From contig MAAY01000107.1 in NCBI GenBank assembly GCA_002162795.1, forward strand, positions 1-49,062: 49,062 nt of DNA, written 5' to 3'. Every line of letters begins with the position of its first letter. Position 1 is the stretch's first letter. A model generated the notes under the pieces. That model did not search any database and was not told the DNA's origin. It saw only the letters and a list, made by a program, of their open reading frames with translations. Source of the stretch: Rhodobacterales bacterium 56_14_T64. GTDB lineage: Bacteria; Pseudomonadota; Alphaproteobacteria; Rhodobacterales; Rhodobacteraceae. This document shows positions 25,218 through 33,504 of this stretch, piece after piece. The translations under genes were made by a program, and so were the position numbers.

Positions 25218-25811
25218 CCAACCGCCTCGCGCCCGGATCGCCGAGGAGCTTGCCTCGACCATCGGCACATTGATAAAACACCAAGCCGGAGCCTGCGCCC
25301 GCGCCAGCAAATGGCGCTCGGCCCCCTTCAACCGGCTTGACGCATAAATGCGCGCCGCCGGCGACAGTCGCGCCGAAATCCGATCACCCGGTCGCGCCAG
25401 AACCCCCACCGGCACCGTATCCAGGATTTGCCGCCAGTCTTTCCAGCGGTGAAACTGCGCCAGATTATCGGCGCCCATCAACCAAACAAAGCGCACACCG
25501 GGATATCGCCTGCGCAAATGTCGCAAGGTCTGCGCGGTATAACGGGTGCCCAAGCGCGCCTCGGCATCGCTGATATGAATGCGCGGGTGCTGCATGATCG
25601 CCTGCGCGGCTGCCATCCGCTGATCCAGCGGCGCCGGCTGATGCGCCTTCAGCGGATTGCCCGGAGACACCAGCCACCACGACTGGTCCAGATCGAAATG
25701 CTTCAGCGCGGCCCGGCTGATCTGCACATGACCTTTATGGGCCGGATCAAAAGATCCGCCCAGCAGCCCTACGGTCATACCGGAGCGAAGATATGGAAAA
25801 CCATGCCTCAT
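25206..25811 (-). CDS. nadD: Nicotinate-nucleotide adenylyltransferase
   Basis: NadD joins nicotinate mononucleotide and ATP to make deamido-NAD in NAD biosynthesis; nadE, the next step, is also in this window at 43050. The 201-residue protein carries the nucleotidyltransferase signature [18 protein letters not shown] (H25-x-x-H28), the [14 protein letters not shown] segment and the C-terminal SSSAIR motif. The start at 25811 ([12 protein letters not shown]) matches the N-terminal extension usual in Rhodobacteraceae; M12 (25778) is an alternative. Its 3' end overlaps the EamA gene by 12 bases. Confidence 0.93.
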   Translation of the reverse strand: MRHGFPYLRSGMTVGLLGGSFDPAHKGHVQISRAALKHFDLDQSWWLVSPGNPLKAHQPAPLDQRMAAAQAIMQHPRIHISDAEARLGTRYTAQTLRHLRRRYPGVRFVWLMGADNLAQFHRWKDWRQILDTVPVGVLARPGDRISARLSPAARIYASSRLKGAERHLLARAQAPAWCFINVPMVEASSSAIRARGGWSAS

Positions 25812-25859
25812 CCCCAGCTTGATGCACATATTTGGGAGGGAAGCCAAGCCACAACATAA

Positions 25860-25951
25860 GGCCCGCGCCTGACCTTGGGGAGGTGCACAACGCCTTCTCC
25901 GTTTTGCCGTAGGCAAACCTCCGGTTTGACGGGGAAGGTCAGGCGCGGGCC
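25860..25951. repeat. Palindromic intergenic repeat, copy A
   Basis: The perfect 17-bp inverted arms GGCCCGCGCCTGACCTT (25860-25876) and its complement (25935-25951) enclose a 58-bp centre with smaller hairpins. A conserved tail follows (GGGCCA..TGC..TGGCAC.TCCCAA, to about 25976). Copy B with the same arms lies at 28651, and a decayed half is at 7449. The element sits between nadD and ettA. Confidence 0.85.
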
Positions 25952-26070
25952 GGGCCAATGCTTGGCACATCCCAAAGAGAATGAGAACCTGAAGGCTAGA
26001 GATTGCCCCCACCCCCGCCATCCGCTATCACTCCTCCCAAATTATATTCCCCCCATCACGGAGCAGTCAC

Positions 26071-27726
26071 ATGGCCGCCTATCAATACGTCTACCACATG
26101 CAGGGTGTCTCTAAGACCTACCCGGGTGGCAAGAAATGCTTTGAAAACATCCACCTCTCCTTCCTGCCCGGTGTGAAAATCGGTGTTGTCGGCGTCAACG
26201 GCTCCGGCAAGTCAACTCTGATGAAGATCATGGCCGGTCTCGACAAGGATTTCACCGGCGAGGCCTGGGCCGCCGAAGGCGCAAAGGTCGGCTATCTGCC
26301 GCAGGAGCCAAAGCTGGACGCCACCTTGACCGTGCGTGAAAACGTCATGCTGGGCGTGGCCCCGAAAAAGGCCATTCTGGACCGCTATAACGAGCTGGCG
26401 ATGAACTACTCGGACGAGACCGCCGACGAGATGGCCGAGCTGCAGGATGTGATCGACGCGCAGGACCTGTGGGATCTCGACAGCCAGATTGATGTGTCGA
26501 TGGAGGCGCTGCGTTGCCCACCAGATGACGCCGACATCTCCAGCCTGTCGGGCGGTGAGTTGCGCCGCGTGGCGCTGTGCAAGCTGCTGCTCGAAGCGCC
26601 AGACATGCTGCTGCTCGATGAACCGACCAACCACCTGGACGCTGAAACCATCGCCTGGCTGCAACAGCACCTGATGGACTACAAAGGCACCATTCTGATC
26701 GTCACCCACGACCGTTACTTCCTGGATGACATCACCAGCTGGATTCTGGAACTGGACCGCGGCAAAGGTATCCCCAACGAGGGCAACTATTCCGACTGGC
26801 TGGAGCAAAAGGCCAAGCGCCTGGCGCACGAGGCCCGCGATGACAAGTCCAAGCAGAAAACGCTGGAGCGCGAACTGGAATGGATGCGTCAGGGTGCCAA
26901 GGCACGGCAAGCAAAATCCAAGGCCCGGATCAACGCCTATAACGATCTGGCCGAGCAGTCCGAGCGCGAGAAGCTGACCCGCGCCCAGATCGTCATCCCC
27001 AACGGCCCCCGTTTGGGCAACAAGGTGATCGAGGTTGAAAATCTGGCCAAGCACTATGGCGACAAGCAGCTGGTCGAGGGTCTCACATTTGACCTGCCGC
27101 CCGGTGGTATCGTCGGCGTGATCGGCCCCAACGGTGCAGGTAAATCCACCCTGTTCCGCATGTTGACCGGTCAGGAACAGCCCGATGACGGCTCAGTCAG
27201 CTTTGGTGACACTGTCAAACTGTCCTATGTGGATCAGTCGCGTGACGATCTGAAAGACGACGAGACCGTCTGGCAGGCGATTTCCGGCGGGGCTGAAATC
27301 ATCGAGCTGGGCGACGCACAGGTGAACTCGCGCGCCTATTGCTCGTCCTTCAACTTCAAGGGCGGTGATCAGCAGAAACCGCTGAAACTGCTATCGGGTG
27401 GAGAACGCAACCGCGTCCACATGGCGCGTTTGTTGAAAGAGGGCGGCAACGTGCTGCTGCTCGATGAGCCGACCAACGATCTGGACGTGGAAACACTGCG
27501 CGCGCTCGAAGACGCGCTGGTTGATTTCGCCGGCTGTGCCGTGGTGATCTCGCACGATCGTTTCTTCCTGGATCGGATCTGTACCCACATGTTGGCCTTT
27601 GAGGGCGATGCTCATGTGGAGTGGTTCGAGGGCAACTTTGAGGACTACGAGGAAGACAAGAAGCGCCGGTTGGGTGCAGATGCGCTAGAGCCCAAGCGGT
27701 TGAAGCATAAGAAGTTTGTGCGGTGA
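26071..27726 (+). CDS. ettA: Energy-dependent translational throttle protein EttA (ABC-F ATPase)
   Basis: EttA binds the ribosomal E site and gates entry into elongation according to ATP/ADP balance. The 551-residue protein has two ABC domains and no membrane part. Domain 1 has Walker A GVNGSGKST (41-49) and signature LSGGELRRVAL; domain 2 has GPNGAGKST and LSGGERNRVHM. Each has a Walker B LLLDEPTN. Between them lies the charged P-site tRNA-interaction linker rich in K, R and E (EWMRQGAKARQAKSKARI). Its length and the MAAYQYVYHM start are typical of alphaproteobacterial EttA. It is convergent with an AT-rich orphan gene, seven bases away. Confidence 0.95.
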   Translation: MAAYQYVYHMQGVSKTYPGGKKCFENIHLSFLPGVKIGVVGVNGSGKSTLMKIMAGLDKDFTGEAWAAEGAKVGYLPQEPKLDATLTVRENVMLGVAPKKAILDRYNELAMNYSDETADEMAELQDVIDAQDLWDLDSQIDVSMEALRCPPDDADISSLSGGELRRVALCKLLLEAPDMLLLDEPTNHLDAETIAWLQQHLMDYKGTILIVTHDRYFLDDITSWILELDRGKGIPNEGNYSDWLEQKAKRLAHEARDDKSKQKTLERELEWMRQGAKARQAKSKARINAYNDLAEQSEREKLTRAQIVIPNGPRLGNKVIEVENLAKHYGDKQLVEGLTFDLPPGGIVGVIGPNGAGKSTLFRMLTGQEQPDDGSVSFGDTVKLSYVDQSRDDLKDDETVWQAISGGAEIIELGDAQVNSRAYCSSFNFKGGDQQKPLKLLSGGERNRVHMARLLKEGGNVLLLDEPTNDLDVETLRALEDALVDFAGCAVVISHDRFFLDRICTHMLAFEGDAHVEWFEGNFEDYEEDKKRRLGADALEPKRLKHKKFVR

Positions 27727-27733
27727 TATTAGC

Positions 27734-28489
27734 TTAAGGCACTTTATCTAGAACTTCTCCAGCAAAACTAGCGAGCTGCTCCGATCCCTTAGCGAGGTTT
27801 TGGAGCTCTCGTACCCCTTTGTTTACTTTCGAGATTCCCAAAAATGCTCGGGAAACAGCATTTCCAAGTTTCTTGATAACTCCGTCTTTTTCGTCTTCTC
27901 CGTGCACACCGCTTGAAACTAGCACAAGCTGCCCAACCAGACCTTCGAGAACATCCTCAACCTGATCATCCCGATAGAGGTGATAGTGCTCAAGAACTGA
28001 AATCAGCTGCGTAGTGCGTTTTAACAGACCACGACGAACGTTTTCCGCCACACTCAGATTTGCTATTCTTTCTCGAATATCTCGAAGTTCTTCGGAGATT
28101 TCTTTTGTGGAAACCTCGATATCGTCAGTTTGACTGATACCGGACAAAGCCATATCGATATTCAACAAACCCGTTAGACATTCGGGTTTCAGAAAGCTGT
28201 TTCTGCCGGTTTTGATGTCCAGATGGAAATGTGAAAATTCCAGCAACCCCCGAAACGGCGCTATTTGACTATTTGCCAACTTTTTTCGATCGTCTGCGAA
28301 AGGCAATGCTTCGACGTCTGCGAACAATTTGACAACCAGCCCATTTACTACTCGCACAGCGTCCGCTTTAGCTGTACCTCCCGACAGTTCGAGGTATTCG
28401 ACCAGAAAATCGAGAAATTTCTTCGTGTCAGGTTTGGTGCCTTGTGCCACAGTCAACAATTCGTAGAGCGCAGAAGCCGATGTAGCCAT
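27734..28489 (-). CDS. AT-rich orphan protein of unknown function
   Basis: This 251-residue protein is not recognised. The DNA is visibly lower in GC than its neighbours. The product looks soluble and mainly alpha-helical, with a heptad-like segment (VSTKEISEELRDIRERIANL, then SVAENVRRGLLKRTTQLISV) and a further helical tail (VNKGVRELQNLAKGSEQLAS). There is no signal peptide. The gene stands alone, convergent with ettA at a distance of seven bases. This closely mirrors the position of the other AT-rich orphan next to uvrB. Horizontal origin is likely; a defence or toxin-related role is only a possibility. Confidence 0.6.
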   Translation of the reverse strand: MATSASALYELLTVAQGTKPDTKKFLDFLVEYLELSGGTAKADAVRVVNGLVVKLFADVEALPFADDRKKLANSQIAPFRGLLEFSHFHLDIKTGRNSFLKPECLTGLLNIDMALSGISQTDDIEVSTKEISEELRDIRERIANLSVAENVRRGLLKRTTQLISVLEHYHLYRDDQVEDVLEGLVGQLVLVSSGVHGEDEKDGVIKKLGNAVSRAFLGISKVNKGVRELQNLAKGSEQLASFAGEVLDKVP

Positions 28490-28650
28490 AGGAGCAAAAA
28501 TCCGTTCTTAGAAAAAGTTAGTCCACCTTACGCATGTGATATCACAATCCTTCAGGGTGTGAAATTTCATTCTGCACCCATAAGTCGACTAACAAATAAA
28601 TAGATTTGGCGCTGCGACTACCCCGAGAAAATGGGCGCATCGCAACATCA

Positions 28651-28713
28651 GGCCCGCGCCTGACCTTGGGGAGGCGTAAAGCGCCTTCCCGGGGGGAAGG
28701 TCAGGCGCGGGCC
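28651..28713. repeat. Palindromic intergenic repeat, copy B
   Basis: It has the same 17-bp arms as copy A, GGCCCGCGCCTGACCTT (28651-28667) and its complement (28697-28713), but a centre of only 29 bp. The same tail GGGCCA..TGC.TGGCAC.TCCCAA follows to about 28737. The 160 bp between it and the orphan gene at 28489 hold nothing I recognise. Confidence 0.85.
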
Positions 28714-28787
28714 GGGCCACTGCGTGGCACGTCCCAAGGGGAGTTCCTGATAGCGTAGTTCTTTGATTTTCGATGTCAGGTGCGTAA

Positions 28788-28924
28788 GGGCTCCGCCCGT
28801 TCTTACCACAAACAGTGCCCCGCACTGTTTGCCGCTGCGCGGACCGGTTCGAACTCCACGGGGGAGTTGAGACTGTCTTGGAAATGATCCGGGGGATCAT
28901 TTTAGGTCGAAACGGGCGGAGCCC
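28788..28924. repeat. Nested multi-hairpin intergenic element
   Basis: The outer 14-bp perfect arms GGGCTCCGCCCGTT (28788-28801) and its complement (28911-28924) enclose four inner hairpins. These are CAAACAGTGC/GCACTGTTTG, CCGC-TGC-GCGG, AACTCC/GGGAGTT and AAATGATCC/GGATCATTT. The whole could fold as a multi-branched, tRNA-like or cruciform structure. It lies in a non-coding spacer between the orphan gene and the next gene pair. It may be a REP/MITE-type element or a structured RNA. Confidence 0.6.
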
Positions 28925-29039
28925 AAGGCGCGCGCCGGGCGGCTTTGCCTTACGTCCCAAAAGGGAATGCCTGCCAGCGTTCCGTTTTGAGGCATCTGTT
29001 GCAGCGTAGGGCTGCACCTACCCGCTCTTCACTTCCGGC

Positions 29040-29064
29040 GTAGGGTGCGTGCTTGCACGCACCA
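29040..29064 (+). repeat. 25-bp palindromic repeat, copy 1
   Basis: The 25-mer is built around the palindrome TGCGTGCTTGCACGCA, with GTAGGG on its 5' side. The same 25 bases occur in reverse orientation at 46327-46351. Here it lies eight bp from the end of the gamma-glutamylcyclotransferase-like gene and could act as a terminator or mRNA-end stem. Confidence 0.8.
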
Positions 29065-29072
29065 TCCTCCAC

Positions 29073-29642
29073 CTACCCCGCCGTCACAAGCTTGGCGCCA
29101 ATCGCATCCACATGGTGATCCACCAAGTCCCGCTGCACTGTCGCCAGCGGCTGATGACGCGGGTATTGTGGGGCATCGCGGTCGTTCAGGATTGGGGCGT
29201 CCCAGCCGTCGGTACTGGCAAAAAACGCGGCCACCCCAGCCTCGCCAAACACCTGTTCATAGCCCTGCACCACCACATCCAGATAGCTCAGCAAAATCGG
29301 CTGGCGCTCACCACCCAACACCCAGGTGGACGAAGGCACCGCATAGACCGAAATCTCGGGTAGAGCCTCCATTTCATGTTGCACAGCGCCATCCGAAGGC
29401 AGTCGATCATAGCCAGTTTCACGCAGGTCCAACGCCTGCCAATCGGCGCCTGGAACCGCCGCGATCAACCCGTCTATCTCGCTGTTGGCGCAGGGCACGC
29501 CGGTCAGATAGGAAATGCCACGCCCCGACGTCTGCACCCAGGCGCGCCGCCATCCCTTTAGCCGCGCGGGCTGTGGGTCATAGTAGTCGTGGGTGGCCAG
29601 ATTCACCAAGCTGCCATAGCCAAAGAAATAGGGATTACGCAT
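29073..29642 (-). CDS. Gamma-glutamylcyclotransferase-like (GGCT/AIG2 fold) protein
   Basis: The 189-residue protein begins NPYFFGYGSLVN, the conserved substrate-loop YGSL of the GGCT/AIG2 fold. It continues with GWRRAWVQTSG, GVPCANSEIDGLIAAVP and ISVYAVPSSTW, in the order of that fold. Members cyclise gamma-glutamyl amines or release 5-oxoproline, for example from glutathione derivatives. The catalytic glutamate could be in EMEALPEISVY but I cannot place it with certainty. The gene is divergent from the NsrR-like regulator, separated by about 107 bp that include an Fnr-type site, and might be part of the same stress response. Confidence 0.75.
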   Translation of the reverse strand: MRNPYFFGYGSLVNLATHDYYDPQPARLKGWRRAWVQTSGRGISYLTGVPCANSEIDGLIAAVPGADWQALDLRETGYDRLPSDGAVQHEMEALPEISVYAVPSSTWVLGGERQPILLSYLDVVVQGYEQVFGEAGVAAFFASTDGWDAPILNDRDAPQYPRHQPLATVQRDLVDHHVDAIGAKLVTAG

Positions 29643-29677
29643 CAGATTACGGCCTCATGAACTGTCAGATTGTCATA

Positions 29678-29691
29678 TTGATGTATGTCAA
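29678..29691. promoter_or_regulatory. Fnr/Dnr-type site in the divergent promoter of the NsrR-like gene
   Basis: TTGAT-GTAT-GTCAA fits TTGAT-N4-ATCAA at nine of ten positions. A wider dyad, TTGTCATA-N6-TATGTCAA (29670-29691), overlaps it and could be the regulator's own operator. The centre is about 65 bp before the ATG at 29750. Confidence 0.45.
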
Positions 29692-29749
29692 ACCGCTTTT
29701 TGCCCCGCTGTGCAATACAGAATGCGCCACCCCAATTGGAGTATTCCAG

Positions 29750-30196
29750 ATGCGCATTACCAAAAGAACCAACATCGCAGTTCGGTTGCTGATGTTTTGT
29801 GCCGCCAACCCAGACCGTCTGGTGACCAAATCCGAGATCGCCAAATGCTGTAATGTCTCCGAAAACCACCTGGCCCAGGTGATCAACCAATTGGGGCAGC
29901 TGGGCATTCTGCACACACAGCGTGGCCGCAATGGCGGCATGAGCCTGGCCCGACCCGCCGCCTCGATCCGCATCGGCGAGGTGTTTCGCCACGTCGAAGG
30001 TGACCTACCGATGGTCGAGTGTTTTGCAGACGCCGACAACACCTGCCCGCTGACCGCTGCTTGCCGGTTGAAGGTGGCACTGAGCGATGCGGCGCAGGCC
30101 TTTTATGCCTCGCTGGATGACATCACGCTTGAGGCTCTGGTTTGCGACAATTGGGATCTGATGAGAATCCTGCGACCGGTGAGCTGCGGCCGGTAG
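29750..30196 (+). CDS. nsrR: Rrf2-family iron-sulphur regulator, NsrR/RirA type
   Basis: This 148-residue Rrf2 protein has an N-terminal winged helix-turn-helix (CNVSENHLAQVINQLGQLG then the wing RGRNGGMSLARP). It carries the three [Fe-S] cysteines at C91, C99 and C105 (VECFADADNTCPLTAAC). The C-x7-C-x5-C spacing fits NsrR of Bacillus and also RirA; IscR differs. NsrR senses nitric oxide and RirA iron. The MRITKRTNIAVRLLMF start favours NsrR, so the symbol is tentative. ATG 29750 is the only start that fits the family; the frame open upstream is antisense to the neighbouring gene. An Fnr-type site upstream supports an anaerobic or NO-linked role. Confidence 0.8.
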   Translation: MRITKRTNIAVRLLMFCAANPDRLVTKSEIAKCCNVSENHLAQVINQLGQLGILHTQRGRNGGMSLARPAASIRIGEVFRHVEGDLPMVECFADADNTCPLTAACRLKVALSDAAQAFYASLDDITLEALVCDNWDLMRILRPVSCGR

Positions 30197-30230
30197 ATCG
30201 CAGCTCACCGGACCGAAGGATCAGCAGCCC

Positions 30231-32750
30231 TTATTCCCGCGATCTCAACTGCCCCGCGGGACGCGCCGCCAGTGGCCGCCAGGCAAAGCCCAACCCCGCC
30301 AGCAGGGTTGCCAGTACACCGCCAGTGATGATGGCCAAGGCATTGGGCCAGATCACTTGATAGCTGATCTCGAATACATAGGTATTCACAGCCCAGGCCC
30401 CGGCCGTGCCTGCCGCCAACGCCACCAGCCCGGCCCCAGCGCCCAAAATGACCGAACGCAGGGCAAAGCTGCCCAGAATGCGCGCCCGTGACGCGCCCAG
30501 AGTTTTCAGCAAGGCGGCCTCGTACCGGCGCGCCGGTTCACCCGCCGCAGCTGTTCCCAGCAACACCAGAAATCCGGTCAGCAGCGTTGCCGCAGCACCA
30601 TAAGCGGTGGCCGAGGCAATCTGGCGCAGGACTTCCGACACCCGCTCAATCGCGTCGCGCACCCTGATCGCGGTGACATTGGGCATGTCGCGCCCCAGAT
30701 CCCGCAAGATCTGCCCCTCTGCCTGTTCCTCGGAATAGACAGTCGCAATAAAACTGTGCGGTGCGGCGGCCAGCGCCGCCTCGTTAAACACCAGCACAAA
30801 GCCCATGCCCGCACTGGAAAAATCCACCGAGCGGAAGCTGGTGATCGTGGCTGTCATCTCGCGGCCCAGAATGTTCAGGGTCATGGTGTCGCCCAGCTCA
30901 ATCCCCAGTTCCTCGGCCTCTTCGGCAGCAAAGCTGATCTGAGGTTCGCCGGTGTAATCCTCCGGCCACCACGAGCCCGCAACGACCTCGGTGCCTTCGG
31001 GCTGTTTACCTGCATAGGAAATACCCCTGTCGCCACGGACCACCCAGTGGTCACCGGCCACTTCTTTTGCGGGTTGACCGTTGATCTTGGTCACGACCCC
31101 GCGCAGCATTGGCGCGCTTTCCATCTTGGAGACAGCCGGATCCTCGGTCACCCGCCGGGTAAAGTCAGGCATTTGGTCGCGCTGGATATCGACAAAGAAA
31201 TAGGACGGCGCGCGGTCTGGTAAGTTGTCGCCAATGGCGCGGCGCATATTGCCGTCGATCTGGCCAATGGCGGCCAGCACCGTCAGCCCCAGCCCCAACG
31301 ACAGTACAACCGGAGTGGCGCCATCACGGGCAGTGCCAATCGCAGACAGGGCCCAACGCAGCGCGGGAAGCCCCCGTGCCATTCGAGTCGAACGTCGCGC
31401 CAGACTGCTGATGGCCATCGCCGCCAACAGCAGAATTACCAGTGACCCTGCCAGACCTCCAGCAGCCCACAGAGTCAGCCGAGGCGATCCACTGAACCAG
31501 GCCGCCGCGCCCACCAGCAGCGCCAGCGCCAGCGCGGTGGCCAGCAAGTAACGCGGTGCAGGCAGCTGACTGCGGCCCGAAAATGCATCGCGAAACAGCG
31601 CTGCGGCTCGGATCCGCTCGGCGCGAGCCAGTGGCCACAGCGTAAAGATGAACGCCGTCAGCCCGCCATAAATCGCCGCCTCAGCCAGCGCCGGGATCGA
31701 CAAAGAGAATTTAGCCGGGAATGGCAGTTGCGCTGCGATCAGTGGCCCCAACAACACCGGCCCCAAGCCGCCGATCACCAGACCAATTGCGATGCCCAGC
31801 AGCGCCAGCGCGCCAATTTGCAGGAAATAGGTCAGGAAGATAGTCGAGCGATCAGCACCAAGCGTGCGCAAGATAGCAATGGTCTCGGTCTTGGTGGCCA
31901 GATAGGCGCGCACCGCAGCCGAGACACCAACGCCGCCCACAGCCAGCCCCGACAGCCCAACCAAAATCAGAAACGACCCCAGGCGTTCAACAAAATTGGC
32001 TATACCGGGTGCTGGATTGCGAGCGTCATTCCAGTGCAGGCCAGAGTCCGCGAAACTGGCCAGTGCCTCTTGCTCCAGCGATGCCAATACTGTGCCCTCG
32101 GGCAAGGTCATGCGGTATTTAGTGGAAAACAAAGTGCCGGGGGCCAGCAGCCCCGAGGCTTGCAACGATTGGGTTGAGACAATGGTGCGCGGCCCAAGCG
32201 AAAACCCCGAAGCCGCCGCGTCCGGTTCGACCACGAGATCCGCCATTAGCCGGAATTCCTGGGTGCCCAGATAAAAACTGTCACCCGCACTCAGGCCCAA
32301 ACGAGCGGACAAGGCCAGCTGCATCACCGCACCGGGCAAACCGTCGGCCCCTGCTAGCGCCTCACCCAGTGGCATCTCGGGTGACAATTCAACGGTGCCG
32401 GTCAGTGGATAGGCGTCATCCACCGCCTTGACTTGGGTCAGCGCCCGGTCATCACCCACCACCGCCATCGAGCGGAACTCGGCCACTTCGGACACTGCCG
32501 TGGCGCGGTCCTCCATCCAGGCGCGGGCATCGCCGTCGGCAAACCGATAGGTGAACTCCATCTCGGCGTCGCCACCCAGCAGCACCGCGCCCTGACTGGA
32601 CAGCCCGGATTCAATCGAGGCCCGAACCGAGCCGATGGCGGCGATCACCGCTACGCCAAGAGCCAGGCAAGCGAGAAAGATACGAAAGCCGCGCAAGCCA
32701 CCGCGCAGTTCGCGCCAGGCAAAACGCCAGGCCAAAGACAGCGACTTCAT
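30231..32750 (-). CDS. FtsX-like ABC transporter permease (YbbP type)
   Basis: This 839-residue inner-membrane protein has the double FtsX-like architecture of YbbP. A transmembrane helix near the N-terminus (IFLACLALGVAVIAAIGSV) precedes a large periplasmic domain. A first bundle follows (FLILVGLSGLAVGGVGVS, TYFLQIGALALLGIAIGLVI), then mid-protein helices, a second periplasmic domain and a final bundle ending just before RPLAARPAGQLRS. The start overlaps the ATP-binding gene by four bases, so the pair is one operon. YbbAP-type exporters move lipophilic or lipoprotein-type cargo; together with the divergent tesA the locus may handle lipids. The substrate is unknown. Confidence 0.9.
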   Translation of the reverse strand: MKSLSLAWRFAWRELRGGLRGFRIFLACLALGVAVIAAIGSVRASIESGLSSQGAVLLGGDAEMEFTYRFADGDARAWMEDRATAVSEVAEFRSMAVVGDDRALTQVKAVDDAYPLTGTVELSPEMPLGEALAGADGLPGAVMQLALSARLGLSAGDSFYLGTQEFRLMADLVVEPDAAASGFSLGPRTIVSTQSLQASGLLAPGTLFSTKYRMTLPEGTVLASLEQEALASFADSGLHWNDARNPAPGIANFVERLGSFLILVGLSGLAVGGVGVSAAVRAYLATKTETIAILRTLGADRSTIFLTYFLQIGALALLGIAIGLVIGGLGPVLLGPLIAAQLPFPAKFSLSIPALAEAAIYGGLTAFIFTLWPLARAERIRAAALFRDAFSGRSQLPAPRYLLATALALALLVGAAAWFSGSPRLTLWAAGGLAGSLVILLLAAMAISSLARRSTRMARGLPALRWALSAIGTARDGATPVVLSLGLGLTVLAAIGQIDGNMRRAIGDNLPDRAPSYFFVDIQRDQMPDFTRRVTEDPAVSKMESAPMLRGVVTKINGQPAKEVAGDHWVVRGDRGISYAGKQPEGTEVVAGSWWPEDYTGEPQISFAAEEAEELGIELGDTMTLNILGREMTATITSFRSVDFSSAGMGFVLVFNEAALAAAPHSFIATVYSEEQAEGQILRDLGRDMPNVTAIRVRDAIERVSEVLRQIASATAYGAAATLLTGFLVLLGTAAAGEPARRYEAALLKTLGASRARILGSFALRSVILGAGAGLVALAAGTAGAWAVNTYVFEISYQVIWPNALAIITGGVLATLLAGLGFAWRPLAARPAGQLRSRE

Positions 32751-33454
32751 TCTGCAGCCTGTCGCGTGGCTTCTGTGTCAATGCGGCCATCCCGCAGATG
32801 CACGACGCGGTCACAGCGGGCGGCCAGTTCGGGCGCGTGGGTCACCATGATCAAGGTGGAGCCGTGTCGATCGCGCAGATCAAACAGCAGATCCATGATG
32901 GCGCGCCCATTGGTCTCGTCCAGATTGCCGGTGGGCTCATCCGCCAGCAGAATATCGGGACGCGGCGCCACGGCGCGGGCCAATGCCACCCGCTGTTGCT
33001 CGCCGCCGGATAGTTGCGCCGGGAAATGCCCAGAGCGTGCCCCCAGGCCCACGGCCTCCAGTTCTGCCTGCGCCCGCTCAAACGCGTCGGCGTGACCACC
33101 CAGCTCTAGTGGAGTGGCGACGTTTTCCAGTGCGGTCATGGTGGGGATCAGGTGAAAGCTCTGGAACACCACCCCCATGTGGTCGCGGCGGAACCGCGCC
33201 AGCGCGTCTTCGTTCATGGCAGTCAGATCCTGACCCAGCGCGGTGATCTGCCCGCCCGAGGCCTGCTCCAACCCGCCCATCAGCATCAGCAGTGAGGATT
33301 TGCCCGACCCCGAAGGGCCCACCAGCCCCAGCGTTTCCCCTGCGGTGACGGTCAGGTTGATCTGGTGCAGAATTTCCACCACTCCGGTATTGCCATTCAG
33401 CGACAAAGACGCATCTTGGAGACGGAGAATTGGGGCGGTGGTTTGTGATGTCAT
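32747..33454 (-). CDS. ABC transporter ATP-binding protein (YbbA/LolD type)
   Basis: The 235-residue ATPase powers the YbbP-like permease. It has Walker A GPSGSGKSS, the Q-loop VVFQSFHLIPTM, signature LSGGEQQRVALARA, Walker B ILLADEPTGNLD and the H-loop VTHAPE. These place it in the MacB/LolD/YbbA subgroup. The start at 33454 (MTSQTTAPIL) is preferred to an open 24-residue extension that would run into the tesA start. Its 3' end overlaps the permease start by four bases. It diverges from tesA across 50 bp, the conserved tesA-ybbA-ybbP arrangement of proteobacteria. Confidence 0.93.
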   Translation of the reverse strand: MTSQTTAPILRLQDASLSLNGNTGVVEILHQINLTVTAGETLGLVGPSGSGKSSLLMLMGGLEQASGGQITALGQDLTAMNEDALARFRRDHMGVVFQSFHLIPTMTALENVATPLELGGHADAFERAQAELEAVGLGARSGHFPAQLSGGEQQRVALARAVAPRPDILLADEPTGNLDETNGRAIMDLLFDLRDRHGSTLIMVTHAPELAARCDRVVHLRDGRIDTEATRQAAE

Positions 33455-33504
33455 GAAGCCGAGCCTAAATTGTCTATGTGTTCGGATATGGAGGTTCTGA
33501 CGAA

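Noticed and set aside
26212-27054. A 280-codon minus-strand open frame inside ettA
   Set aside because: Antisense to a complete ABC-F gene; no ribosome binding site.
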